Shown here: piece after piece, positions 16,044 through 24,960 of the stretch
How positions within the stretch are numbered: position 1 is the first letter of the stretch
How the letters are laid out: each line of letters opens with the position of its first letter
Source of the DNA: Danxiaibacter flavus
GTDB taxonomy: Bacteria > Bacteroidota > Bacteroidia > Chitinophagales > Chitinophagaceae
Assembly: GCF_041060425.1 (NCBI RefSeq)
Contig: NZ_JAULBC010000006.1
Location: 434,001-498,000, forward strand
DNA length: 64,000 bases
Reading direction: 5' to 3'
Position numbers and translations under genes: made by a program
The notes under the pieces: generated by a model
What the model saw: only the letters and a program-made list of their open reading frames with translations
Database searches by the model: none
Told to the model about the DNA's origin: nothing

Positions 16044-17273
16044 CTATTGCCTGAACGGTTTCGCTGCAAGACCATTGAGATCCCAAACAATTTTCCCTGC
16101 GCGAGTCGTTAACTCTGCTTCCAGCTTTTTATTTCCTTCGATCTTGTTTCCGCCTGCGTCTACAAAGCCAAACTTTCCATTTTGTATACTTAATACAGCG
16201 ATGTCTGCAACAGTGCCTTCACCAAGATTTCCAAGTTCTTCATGCCTGATTGCTTTCGCGGAATTCCATGTGGCACGCGTTACAGCATCTTCCAGACTCA
16301 TGCCAATCGCCATATATTTAGACATAATATTCAACATGCTTTTCATGCCGGCATTCATGCTGAAACGATGCAAGTCACTCCCAAAAGAGTTTGGAGCGAG
16401 GCCCTGTTGAAACGCAGGAATTGCCTGGCTAAACCAAAAGCCTGCGCCACCATGACCTAGATCAAACAATACCCCCTTTTTCTGCGCATCCAAAACAAAA
16501 GAACGAACCCTGCCTGAACTATCCACGACCGGCATTCGCTCAGTTATCTGTTCATAAGAATGTGTGATGATATCGCCGGGACGCATCTTTTGCAATTGAT
16601 CATGCAGGCTGTATTGCGGCAGATGGCATTCAACAAATATTGGGGTATTTGATTTATTAGCAGCTTCCAATGCTTTGTCAAACGGCGCCCAATCGGTTCC
16701 TGTATAATGACCAATCTTGACGCCTACAATTATATCCTTGTATTTTTCAGCAACAGAGGCAGCAGAATCGGCATTCATATCATTGATGTCTTCTTCAGTT
16801 GGTTTGCCACTCATTCCTGAGCCAACAATGTTTACAAATGCGAGAATGCGGGTTTGTGATTTGTCGATGACCTGCTCTTTGAAGAGCGGAAAATTTCTCC
16901 ATCCTGAAGTGCCTGCATCAACAACAGTAGTTACTCCTGATTTGAAAGTAAAATCATCAGCCGATACACTGTAAATGCCATTGGCAAATTTATCGGGCGT
17001 GCTTCCTACAAATACGTGCGTGTGTATGTCTATTAGTCCCGGTACAACATATAATCCTGTTGCATCAATTGTTTTCTTTGATTCCGTTGCGGAAATATTA
17101 TTGCCAACTTTAGCAATCTTCCCATTGGCAATCGCAATATCTTTTACAGCATTGATATTATTTTTTGGATCGATAACATGACCATTTTTTATGAGAAGAT
17201 CATATTGCTGCGCATGCAATAAAAACGGAACGAAAAATAAAATGATAAAAATGTTTTTCATGATAAATTTCAT
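16044..17273 (-). CDS. Secreted amidohydrolase, COG3964-type (paralogue 2)
   Basis: This is an amidohydrolase-superfamily protein of about 409 residues with DIHTH, GVKIGHYTG, ITHSYEQ and GSDLH metal/active-site motifs. I place the start at the ATG 17273 because the Sec leader MKFIMKNIFIILFFVPFLLHA begins there. The frame also opens at an ATG (17324) that overlaps the TGA of the previous gene, a possible coupling start that would add 17 residues before the leader. It sits between paralogue 3 and the propeller dehydrogenase. Three paralogues in one operon suggest related but distinct substrates, or heteromeric assembly. Confidence 0.83.
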   Translation of the reverse strand: MKFIMKNIFIILFFVPFLLHAQQYDLLIKNGHVIDPKNNINAVKDIAIANGKIAKVGNNISATESKKTIDATGLYVVPGLIDIHTHVFVGSTPDKFANGIYSVSADDFTFKSGVTTVVDAGTSGWRNFPLFKEQVIDKSQTRILAFVNIVGSGMSGKPTEEDINDMNADSAASVAEKYKDIIVGVKIGHYTGTDWAPFDKALEAANKSNTPIFVECHLPQYSLHDQLQKMRPGDIITHSYEQITERMPVVDSSGRVRSFVLDAQKKGVLFDLGHGGAGFWFSQAIPAFQQGLAPNSFGSDLHRFSMNAGMKSMLNIMSKYMAIGMSLEDAVTRATWNSAKAIRHEELGNLGEGTVADIAVLSIQNGKFGFVDAGGNKIEGNKKLEAELTTRAGKIVWDLNGLAAKPFRQ

Positions 17274-17320
17274 TACGACGAAGATTTGATTTTTAAACTC
17301 ATAATGCTTTGAGCGATCTA

Positions 17321-18610
17321 TCATTTACTTTTTTGTAATTCTTCTTCCCATGCCGGTGCACTAATGCCATTCAAATCCCAAACAATTTTTCCTGCACGGA
17401 TCGTTAGCTCTGCTTCCAATTTTTGTGTTCCTTTTAATTTAGTTTTTCTCACATCAGGAAATCCAAAATCTCCTTTTCGTAAATTGAACACTGCAACATC
17501 TGCATCAGCCCCAATACTTAAATTTCCGAGATCAGGCCTCTTAATGACATTCGCGGGATTCCATGTAGAACGCAGGATCACCTCTTGTAAACTCATACCT
17601 AAAGCAAGAAACTTCGACATTACATTACTCATGTCCTTCATGCCACCATTCATACTTTCCGCATGCAAATCTGTGCTGATCGTATTCGGCCAAAATCCCT
17701 GCTGCGCAGCAGGGGCAGCTTGTCGCCATGAAAATGCACCACCACCGTGACCTACATCGAAAACAATGCCTCTCTTTTGTGCAGCAAACACAAATGGCTT
17801 CACTTTACTATTGCTATCAACGATTGTTTCTCTCACCGTGGGTCCATAGGAAAATGCATGCGTGAAAATATCCCCGGGTCTCAGATGTTGCATAAACAAA
17901 GCTTCAATCGAATTTGGTGGCTGATGTTCACCAAAATCAACCATTACAGGGACATCCGCAAGTTTACCCGCTGCAACTGCGCGATCCACCTGCATAAAAT
18001 CACCCCAGTAATGTGCTGCTTTTATCCCGACAATAATACCAGGAAACAGTTTCTTGATCATGTACGCAGTTTGCTGCGGATTCATATCAGTTGTATCCTG
18101 TTCTTCAAAACGACCAACCATACCATTGCCAACAATATTTAAAAATGCCAGCACTCTTGTTTGTGCCTTATCTATCGTTTGCTTCTTGAATTGCCGGAAA
18201 TTTCGCCAGCCAGAAGAGCCTGCATCAACAACAGTTGTAACGCCAGCTCTGAATGTAAATCCGTCAGGCGGCAAACTCGTCAAACCATTTGCGATATACG
18301 CATCCACATCCGTTCCGTTAAAAACATGCACATGCATATCGATGATGCCGGGCGTAACATACAATCCATGTACATCGATCAACTGCTTTGCATTTTTTGC
18401 AGCAATATCTTTGGCCACCTGCAATATCTTTCCATTTGCGATTGCTACGTCCATTTGCTCATCGATTTTATTTTTAGGATCGATGACATGTCCGCCTTTC
18501 AATAAAATATCAATTTGTTGAGCGTGTAAAATATTTGCACAAAAAAATATCAGGCCGATAACGTGAACTGCTTTTTTTGCAAATTGATATAACGTTTTCT
18601 GATGAAGCAT
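17321..18610 (-). CDS. Secreted amidohydrolase, COG3964-type (paralogue 3)
   Basis: This 429-residue protein has a leader of about 31 residues (AVHVIGLIFFCANILHA core) and metal motifs DMHVH, GIKAAHYWG, FTHAFSY and STDLH. It shares long blocks with the paralogues at 12890 and 16044, for example GGHVIDPKNK, GVTTVVDAGSSGWRNF and GLYVTPGIIDMHVH. Its TGA overlaps a downstream ATG (ATGA). It follows the SelA-like gene at 18731 by 120 bp, an interval occupied by a dispersed repeat. Confidence 0.85.
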   Translation of the reverse strand: MLHQKTLYQFAKKAVHVIGLIFFCANILHAQQIDILLKGGHVIDPKNKIDEQMDVAIANGKILQVAKDIAAKNAKQLIDVHGLYVTPGIIDMHVHVFNGTDVDAYIANGLTSLPPDGFTFRAGVTTVVDAGSSGWRNFRQFKKQTIDKAQTRVLAFLNIVGNGMVGRFEEQDTTDMNPQQTAYMIKKLFPGIIVGIKAAHYWGDFMQVDRAVAAGKLADVPVMVDFGEHQPPNSIEALFMQHLRPGDIFTHAFSYGPTVRETIVDSNSKVKPFVFAAQKRGIVFDVGHGGGAFSWRQAAPAAQQGFWPNTISTDLHAESMNGGMKDMSNVMSKFLALGMSLQEVILRSTWNPANVIKRPDLGNLSIGADADVAVFNLRKGDFGFPDVRKTKLKGTQKLEAELTIRAGKIVWDLNGISAPAWEEELQKSK

Positions 18611-18655
18611 TGAAAGAATAATATTTTATACGAGATGACAGGTTCAATTTGGAAA

Positions 18656-18712
18656 GCTCTGTGAAACTCTGTGTCTCCTCCGGCTGTTTCTCGGTGTAAC
18701 AAAAAAAGTTAC
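18656..18712. repeat. Dispersed CTCTGTG/GTGTAAC repeat, site 1
   Basis: GCTCTGTGAAACTCTGTGTC followed by TTTCTCGGTGTAAC belongs to the family also seen at 26885, 34717, 46045, 55481 and 63429. It lies inside the eight-gene cluster and is the only sizeable interruption between 18731 and 18610. Confidence 0.65.
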
Positions 18713-18730
18713 AAGCGTTCTGACTTTTTC

Positions 18731-20362
18731 TCACGTTGCCAATGGCGGCCCGCCAGGCACCTTTATTTCTTTTGGTTGAATTTTATAACTTGTTCGCTTC
18801 GCTGTAAATGTTGCAGTACGATATTCTCCCATATAAATAGAACCCGCGATGGTATCACCCGAAATTGTTCCTGAAAAAATAAACGTGACCGAATCTGCAG
18901 GATGGCGATCAACACTTCTCATTTTTACGGATGTATCGCTTTCAATTTCGCCTGTTAATTCTCTTACAGTAAACTCACCTTTATGTGAACCTTTTATCCA
19001 TTTACCATCTTGTTCAATAAACAGCATATGATTACCCGTGCTGCTGAAAAACTGAACCGCCGTGTCCCAGCTTCCGGTAAGATTTACATTGGGCATTACC
19101 ATTGTTGTTACTTTTGGTTCACGTTTTTTCGTAAGCACTTCATACACGCGTTCTGCAACAATTTTGTCATTGCCTGGCTGCATTTGTCCGGTTGTTATGT
19201 TGATGGATGTTTTTCCTTCTTTTGTTTCACCCCCAACAGCAACACGCGGTTTGTTTCTTCCAAGTTCTTCTGCAATTTCTTCACCAGTGACATTAAACTT
19301 TGCCGGATCCCAATAAATATTAAGCACAGGAGATTTGTTTGATAAAGCTGTAGGTTCAAAAACAGAGGTAGTAATGCCATCTATTGCTGAAACCTTTTTA
19401 GAGATCGTGTCGAGATAAGAAAGCCATGTTTTCCATTCTGCAGGATGATCTCTTTTTGTCCAGGCTTCAACTGCTGCAAGCATTCCCATCATTTCTTCTC
19501 TTCCCACTTTATTATCACGGCAAGGACCATGATGCGGAGAACTCGCCTGCCAGGCAGACATCAAAATATCTTTTCTTCCCAGTACCAATCCTGCACACTG
19601 CGGACCACATATGGCTTTACCACCGCTATATACAACAACATCCGCACCATGTTGCAGATGAATGTTTGGAATAGTTAATACTTCTGCTGCTGCGTCTACG
19701 AGCAAAGGAACTTTATGTGCCTTCGTAATTTTTGCAACATTCTCTACAGAAAATGGCCGACCCGGTTCAGTTGCTTCATCAGCCATAAGATAGACCATTG
19801 CTGTTCTGTCATTCAATGCCCGCTCTAAATCTTCGGGTGTGTCAACCTGTATAATTTTTACACCAATATTTCTTATCGCATGATCGTATACATTTCGTGA
19901 GGGTGTTGGTATTACAACCTCTGTTTTATCAAAGCCTTCAAGATTTGGAATGCGGATTAGTTTTTCAGGATTGCCACCTGTAACACAAGCTGCTGTTATG
20001 TGTTTCATTCCTGCGGCACAACCTGATGACACCATTGCCCATTCTGCACCTGTCAATTCTGCAAGTCTTTTTCCTACACCATCACCGAGTTCATCGTATT
20101 GTATAAAATTTTTTGATGCTGCTTCCATCGCTGCACGCACTTCCGGACGCTCAATTGATCCGCCAATGATGGTAAATGTACCGCGACAGTTGATGATTGG
20201 TTCTACACCAATTGACTGAAAAATATTTGTGTTCACGGGATCGCCCGTTGGGGTGAAAAAAATATTTTTTTCTGCGGGTGATGCAAACAAAGATTTGACA
20301 GGAGCCAATACTCCGGCGAGCGGAAGCATTGTAAAGCCCTTAATAATATTCCGGCGTTTCAT
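18731..20362 (-). CDS. Tat-exported SelA-like PLP enzyme with C-terminal beta domain
   Basis: This is a 543-residue fold-type I PLP enzyme of the COG1921 group (relatives of selenocysteine synthase and D-glucosaminate-6-phosphate ammonia-lyase). A twin-arginine leader is seen in MKRRNIIKGF. The PLP lysine is Lys249 in YSGGKAICGPQCAG, with LLVDAAAE near 221 binding the cofactor ring. Residues from about 435 form an extra beta-rich domain (NLTGSWDTAVQFFSSTGNH onward) resembling a lipocalin-like module that the second copy at 22451 lacks. Likely chemistry is elimination or ammonia-lyase type; the substrate is unknown. Tat export fits a cofactor loaded before transport. Confidence 0.82.
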   Translation of the reverse strand: MKRRNIIKGFTMLPLAGVLAPVKSLFASPAEKNIFFTPTGDPVNTNIFQSIGVEPIINCRGTFTIIGGSIERPEVRAAMEAASKNFIQYDELGDGVGKRLAELTGAEWAMVSSGCAAGMKHITAACVTGGNPEKLIRIPNLEGFDKTEVVIPTPSRNVYDHAIRNIGVKIIQVDTPEDLERALNDRTAMVYLMADEATEPGRPFSVENVAKITKAHKVPLLVDAAAEVLTIPNIHLQHGADVVVYSGGKAICGPQCAGLVLGRKDILMSAWQASSPHHGPCRDNKVGREEMMGMLAAVEAWTKRDHPAEWKTWLSYLDTISKKVSAIDGITTSVFEPTALSNKSPVLNIYWDPAKFNVTGEEIAEELGRNKPRVAVGGETKEGKTSINITTGQMQPGNDKIVAERVYEVLTKKREPKVTTMVMPNVNLTGSWDTAVQFFSSTGNHMLFIEQDGKWIKGSHKGEFTVRELTGEIESDTSVKMRSVDRHPADSVTFIFSGTISGDTIAGSIYMGEYRTATFTAKRTSYKIQPKEIKVPGGPPLAT

Positions 20363-20412
20363 AATGCTGTTTTTTTGCTTGATTAGTTTTTCTTTATTGA
20401 ACTATAGAACCG

Positions 20413-22206
20413 CTATTTTTTAGAAGCATTTTCTTTGTTGTTTTGAGACGCAAACGTGAGTTTCCAGATATTACCACCATTATCTCCGTATTCCATAACA
20501 TACACATCATTTCCAATAAGGATCGCATCTGTTGGCTGATCAAATCCTTCAACAATACGGGTTGTCCTTACAAAATAATTATCGGTCGCTGAATCATACA
20601 TCAGGTGCAGGTGCAACAAGTCGGCTCCATCTGCCTCCAGTGGGGCCATCAAAGATGAGTTGGCACCTAAACTATATCTTATCACAAAGCCATCTCCGTT
20701 AAGATCATTGGGTAAAACCTTTTTCTTGTCGAAGAATAAACCTAATGGACAAGAATGCGCTGTGAAGGTGCTGATCGTTGCACCTGTTTGATCGCCGTCC
20801 AAAACTTTTCCTGTGTGACCACGATAAAAATTTGCATCAGGCCCAAGATTCTGAACACCGGGAGTAAACTTTAAACCCGGAGGAATTTTTGGAAATGTTG
20901 GATCATTATGAAAATATCTTACTTCCCACGAATGTGATGATCTGTTAATAAAAGGGTCCGTTGCAGGATCCGGTTTCCAGTCTGGAAATTGTTGGGGGTT
21001 TTCTAATCCGCCCATCATCCACGGGAATCCGTAATGGTGTCCCTGCCTGATCCAAAACATGTCTTCTGGCATGTCGTAATCACAGGAGTTTGAAACTGCA
21101 AAAAGATTTCCTTTTCCATCAATTGCTATGTCATATGCGTTACGAATGCCTTCAGCAAAAATGTAAGGTCGCGCTTGTGTTGTATCCAATGTCAGCAAAA
21201 GATTTTCTGTTTCAACAGGAAAACGGAAAATCTTTGAGGTCAGGATATTGTCGCGTTGATTGGGATACAAACCTCCATCGTCCTGTACTTCTCCATGATC
21301 TGTTCGTGCACCTGAATTCGCATAAACATATTTCTCATCAGCACTTAATTCAAGCGCATTCCATCCGTGATCGTAAATCGTTTTGTTCGCAGGATAGTTA
21401 ACGGTATTGAACACAACTTTTATCTGCGAAACTGCAGTGTCCTTAAAGTAAACACGCACCATTCTTCCCGCTGTAGTTTGATGATTTTTATCGGGGACAT
21501 TGCCACACAGGAAAATTGAATTGCCTAAAAACACCGCACCCTGCAACTGAGTAATGCCATGATCTTTTGATGACAGGATTTCCTGCGACGTTGGCTCCTT
21601 GCTTTCAATATTGTTTATTCTGTATACGCCGCCCTCCATCGTTGTGTACCATATTTCTTTTGTTACAGGATTTTGTAAAATGCGAATGCTGTTTGGTGCG
21701 GTCTTCATTACATATTTAATGGTAATGTCAGGATGCAGTGCTTGTGGAGCCCTTTCGGCATATTCATCCGTCGTCAATTTTTTAATGTATGAAACAAGGC
21801 TCCATCTTTCTTCTTCCGATAAAACATCTTTGAATGCCGGCATTGCACCTTTGCCTGTGCTCATCTTCCAGAACAAAGCGCCATCCGGTTCTTTTTTTAT
21901 TGCCTGATCTTGAAAGTTGGCGGGTTTTTGATCCAATGAACGTCCTGCTGCTCCGTCGCCTCTGCCTGTCCTTCCATGACAGGACCGGCAGTATAGCATG
22001 TACAATTGTTGTCCTTTCAGTTCAATGTCCTGTGTTATTGTGAACGGACTTTTTAATAAAGATGCACTTTCCGGTGCGGTCCATACGGTAGACGGTTTTT
22101 CTTTGCTTGGGTTGCACGAGACAACCAATACAAGAAGAAAAACAACAATTGTGTTTTGTAATAAAAGAAGCAGGTTTTTGCAGTAAGCAATCGTTGGCTG
22201 TTTCAT
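20413..22206 (-). CDS. Lipoprotein cytochrome c fused to PQQ-type beta-propeller dehydrogenase
   Basis: This 597-residue lipoprotein has lipobox LVVSC (Cys31). It has an N-terminal cytochrome c with CRSCH at 73-77 and axial Met in GAMPAFKD. A sorbosone-dehydrogenase-like propeller then runs from about 150 to 590 (HGWNALELSADEKYVYANSG, DVYVMEYGDNGG). It is expected at the outer or inner membrane facing the periplasm, passing electrons from an oxidised substrate. The module order is the reverse of that in the protein at 14171. It lies between the two SelA-like genes, 50 bp before the gene at 18731. Confidence 0.82.
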   Translation of the reverse strand: MKQPTIAYCKNLLLLLQNTIVVFLLVLVVSCNPSKEKPSTVWTAPESASLLKSPFTITQDIELKGQQLYMLYCRSCHGRTGRGDGAAGRSLDQKPANFQDQAIKKEPDGALFWKMSTGKGAMPAFKDVLSEEERWSLVSYIKKLTTDEYAERAPQALHPDITIKYVMKTAPNSIRILQNPVTKEIWYTTMEGGVYRINNIESKEPTSQEILSSKDHGITQLQGAVFLGNSIFLCGNVPDKNHQTTAGRMVRVYFKDTAVSQIKVVFNTVNYPANKTIYDHGWNALELSADEKYVYANSGARTDHGEVQDDGGLYPNQRDNILTSKIFRFPVETENLLLTLDTTQARPYIFAEGIRNAYDIAIDGKGNLFAVSNSCDYDMPEDMFWIRQGHHYGFPWMMGGLENPQQFPDWKPDPATDPFINRSSHSWEVRYFHNDPTFPKIPPGLKFTPGVQNLGPDANFYRGHTGKVLDGDQTGATISTFTAHSCPLGLFFDKKKVLPNDLNGDGFVIRYSLGANSSLMAPLEADGADLLHLHLMYDSATDNYFVRTTRIVEGFDQPTDAILIGNDVYVMEYGDNGGNIWKLTFASQNNKENASKK

Positions 22207-22450
22207 TTTTTGAAACGTAGTTTTTTATGAGCCGATCACTAGAATGGACAATTGAAAGTTGATAATTGAAAATTAACAATGTATCCAGCAACATGAGTTG
22301 ATACTTGTCGAACCTGGTATCAAAAGTGATAGTGTTATGTCAACCGTAAAATTGTGGTGAGCTGCTTTTAAAAAATAAGCAACAGCAGTGCATTTGATCA
22401 TCTTGAATTTTTACTTTTGACTTAACTCTGGTGAGTTGGTAACATAATAA

Positions 22451-23671
22451 TCATACACTCACTTTTGCCAATTCCTCTTTCAATCGCCTGGCAACAATTT
22501 TTTCTTCGCCTGATTTCATTACCCACGCGGTCATGCTGATGTGATTGTCTTCATTGCCCACAATCTCAATTGATGGATCTCCGTTCCGCAAATTTTCCTG
22601 CAGTTGTTTTGTCGTGATCTTTACTTTAACCGGATCCCATGTTACATGCAGTGTTGGTGTGACGTTTCCCAGCTGTGGCACTTTTACTTCCGTAGTAATT
22701 CCGTTGATAGATCTCACTGCGTTTTCAATTGTTGCAATACGTGCTTCCCATTCTTTCCGTTCTTTATCATGATCGTAAGCAAGGTAATGTTCAAGCGCAA
22801 CATACATGCCAACGATCTCTTCTTTATTCACCTTCATGCCGCGGCCAATCGTTGAACCTCGTGGCGGCATTGACAAACGCGCAGCTGCAATAATATCTTT
22901 TTTGCCCATCAGCAAACCTGCACTCTGCGGGCCTCTCAGCGCTTTACCACCGGAGATGGCAACCCAGTGAAAACCCATTTCGTTAAATTTCCACAGATTT
23001 GAGATAGGGGGAACATCGGCTGCAATATCGATTGAGGTCGGAATGTTGTGTTTCTTTCCGAGTGCTATCCATTCTTCATGCATGATCTTTCCTTTGTCTG
23101 CTTCAATGTTTAAGAAATGCATCAACGCCGTTTTTTCATTGATCGCTTTTTCTACATCGGCGGCAGTTTCGACCTGCACAATTTTGCAACCTGTGTTTGT
23201 GAGTGCATGATTGTAACCAATATCATGTGCCTTCTGACAAATTACCTCACTTTTCATCCCAGTACCTTCAAGATGCGGAAGCGCCTCGACTTTCTTTTCA
23301 TCCATGCCGGTAAGAATTCCCGCGAGTCCAAGTGTCATTGCCGAGAATGCACCTGATGTTACAACGGCAGCTTCGGCTTTTGTCATGGCCGCAATTTTTT
23401 CTCCTACTTTATCCTGTAATTCGTCAAGCAAACAAAATTCGTGTGATGTAGAACGAATGGCATCAACAACTTCATCCTGCATTAATGAGCCTGTCATAAA
23501 AGTATACGTGCCGGCAGCATTGATGAAAGTTCTTACACCAAGTTCTTTAAACAGGTTTCTTTTCTTAGACTTTGACGCAGCATTGGTTGATTCGAATGGA
23601 AGCAAAGTACCTGCTACGGTTCCGACAAACGGAACGAGCGATAGATTTCTGAGTAAATCTCTCCGCTTCAT
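22451..23671 (-). CDS. Tat-exported SelA-like PLP enzyme (second copy)
   Basis: The product has about 406 residues from the ATG at 23671, which places the twin-arginine leader MKRRDLLRNLSLVPFVG at the N-terminus; an in-frame extension to 23719 would bury it. The PLP lysine is Lys243 in ISGGKALRGPQSAG, and SIDIAADVPP near 213 is the cofactor-ring segment. It is related to the enzyme at 18731 but lacks its C-terminal beta domain. It lies 29 bp after the RidA gene. The close pairing with a RidA, which hydrolyses enamine/imine products of PLP lyases, supports an ammonia-eliminating role. A 244-bp gap separates it from 20413-22206. Confidence 0.82.
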   Translation of the reverse strand: MKRRDLLRNLSLVPFVGTVAGTLLPFESTNAASKSKKRNLFKELGVRTFINAAGTYTFMTGSLMQDEVVDAIRSTSHEFCLLDELQDKVGEKIAAMTKAEAAVVTSGAFSAMTLGLAGILTGMDEKKVEALPHLEGTGMKSEVICQKAHDIGYNHALTNTGCKIVQVETAADVEKAINEKTALMHFLNIEADKGKIMHEEWIALGKKHNIPTSIDIAADVPPISNLWKFNEMGFHWVAISGGKALRGPQSAGLLMGKKDIIAAARLSMPPRGSTIGRGMKVNKEEIVGMYVALEHYLAYDHDKERKEWEARIATIENAVRSINGITTEVKVPQLGNVTPTLHVTWDPVKVKITTKQLQENLRNGDPSIEIVGNEDNHISMTAWVMKSGEEKIVARRLKEELAKVSV

Positions 23672-23700
23672 TTTTAAGGTTTGTAAAATGAAACAATAGT

Positions 23701-24162
23701 TTAGATATAAGCCATGCAATCCATTTCTACCAATGAATTACCGGGAACACCACCTGCGGCTACGGCAACTGTTGTGCGTACAGGAGGATTTTTGCCAAAG
23801 CGCCCTTTGAACACTTCATTCATTCCCGCGTAATCTTTTATGTCGTTAAGAAATACACTCACCTTCAATACTTTCTCCATTGAGGAGCCCGCTTTTACCA
23901 ATTGTTCTTCCATGGATTTCAATACATGATCGGTATGAGATTTTATATCGCCTTCAAAATGTGCGCCCTGTCCCGCTATAAATATGAGATTGCCGAGTTT
24001 GGTTGATTGGGAAAATAAAGGAACCTCCTGGTCGTAAACAATTCCGTCTACCTCTTTTTCATCGTTAGAATTCGTTTTTGCTTTTGCAACTAAACTTAAG
24101 CCGGAAACACCTACAAGCGAGGCGAAAAGTTTTCTCAAAACAGATCTGCGTTGTGTTTGCAT
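23701..24162 (-). CDS. Tat-exported RidA/YjgF family protein
   Basis: This 153-residue RidA-fold protein starts with a twin-arginine leader (TQRRSVLRKLFASLVGVSG), which is unusual because most RidA proteins are cytosolic. The fold motifs are GNLIFIAGQGAHFEGD, VLKVSVFLNDIKDYAGMNEV and PVRTTVAV with the substrate-binding Arg near 129. RidA hydrolyses reactive enamine/imine intermediates released by PLP enzymes. It is the first gene of the cluster and directly precedes a Tat-exported PLP enzyme, so it probably clears that enzyme's product in the periplasm. Confidence 0.85.
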   Translation of the reverse strand: MQTQRRSVLRKLFASLVGVSGLSLVAKAKTNSNDEKEVDGIVYDQEVPLFSQSTKLGNLIFIAGQGAHFEGDIKSHTDHVLKSMEEQLVKAGSSMEKVLKVSVFLNDIKDYAGMNEVFKGRFGKNPPVRTTVAVAAGGVPGNSLVEMDCMAYI

Positions 24163-24294
24163 GGTTTAAAAGATTTTGTTCAGATAAGATAAACAAAAAA
24201 ATTGGTAAATAGGTATGTAAAAAATATTGAATATTTCGGTTGGAAGTGTCTAGAAGATGTTGAGCATCAACTTTGAAGGCTTAACTAAGCGAAG

Positions 24295-24335
24295 GTTTTT
24301 GAACCATATAAGGGACATAAGGGAATATAAGTTTT
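24295..24335. repeat. TTTTTGAACCATATAAGG-type repeat arm
   Basis: TTTTTGAACCATATAAGGGACATAAGGGAATATAAG resembles the arms flanking the 121-bp triple repeat at 51.8-52.3 kb. The 24163-24488 interval otherwise shows no gene; it must contain the promoter of the leftward cluster. Confidence 0.5.
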
Positions 24336-24488
24336 TCCGCTTCGCGGAACGGCCTGCTCTGCCGGGCCTCCAGACTCCGCAGTCTTACTCTATCGCCTGT
24401 GGCGATTAAGTGCAAAGCACAAATTGAAGAAAGCAATGAAATGCCGCCCGTTTGGTTATGTAAAGTCCTGGCAAAATGATTTTCAACA

Positions 24489-24740
24489 ATCCCAACGCCA
24501 TCACTAACCGCCTCAAATGGCCTTTTTTTATGTCCTATGTCTGCATGCATTCACTGATATCTGGCGTCGACTACACGAACACAACATCGGACCTTCCAAA
24601 TTTGCAATAACAGGAATGATCAGGAAGATTGTCTATACCGGAAGTGTTAAATATGTTGTTACAAGCATGACAACGAGAACAACAAATCAAGAAGATGAAA
24701 TCGGGAAAATAAATCGCAGGACCGTCCAGGAAATGTAAGA
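24489..24740 (+). pseudogene. Decayed GIY-YIG unit with tRNA 3'-end junction
   Basis: From the ATG at 24530 the sequence parallels the GIY-YIG genes at 7111/7437 (GCGTCGACTACACGAACAC, ACATCGGACCTTCCAAATTT and TTGTTACAAGCA aligned blocks) but has lost about 40 bp of the GIY strand and has frameshifts. Upstream, TAACCGCCTCAAA matches the unit leader TAACCACCTCAAA. Before that, ATCCCAACGCCATCA (24489-24503) resembles the tRNA-Lys 3' end GTCCCAGCGGGATCA. So the decayed copy keeps the same tRNA-tail-to-nuclease order, although no intact tRNA is nearby. Confidence 0.7.
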
Positions 24741-24960
24741 TTCCTGAACTGGCACGGCACGTTTCCAAGGACAGCCTCGCCAAATAAATAAGCTAATATT
24801 CGATTGTGAATAGAATGTATAAATATACTGGGAAAATATAAGGCCGAAGAAGTGAAATTTCTCTTTATTTGTGCCTTATCATACGTGATTTTATTTTAAA
24901 ATTGGTATTAAAGCGGCTAAAGTACTCACTAATACCTTTGATAACTGTAAAAAGATAGCT

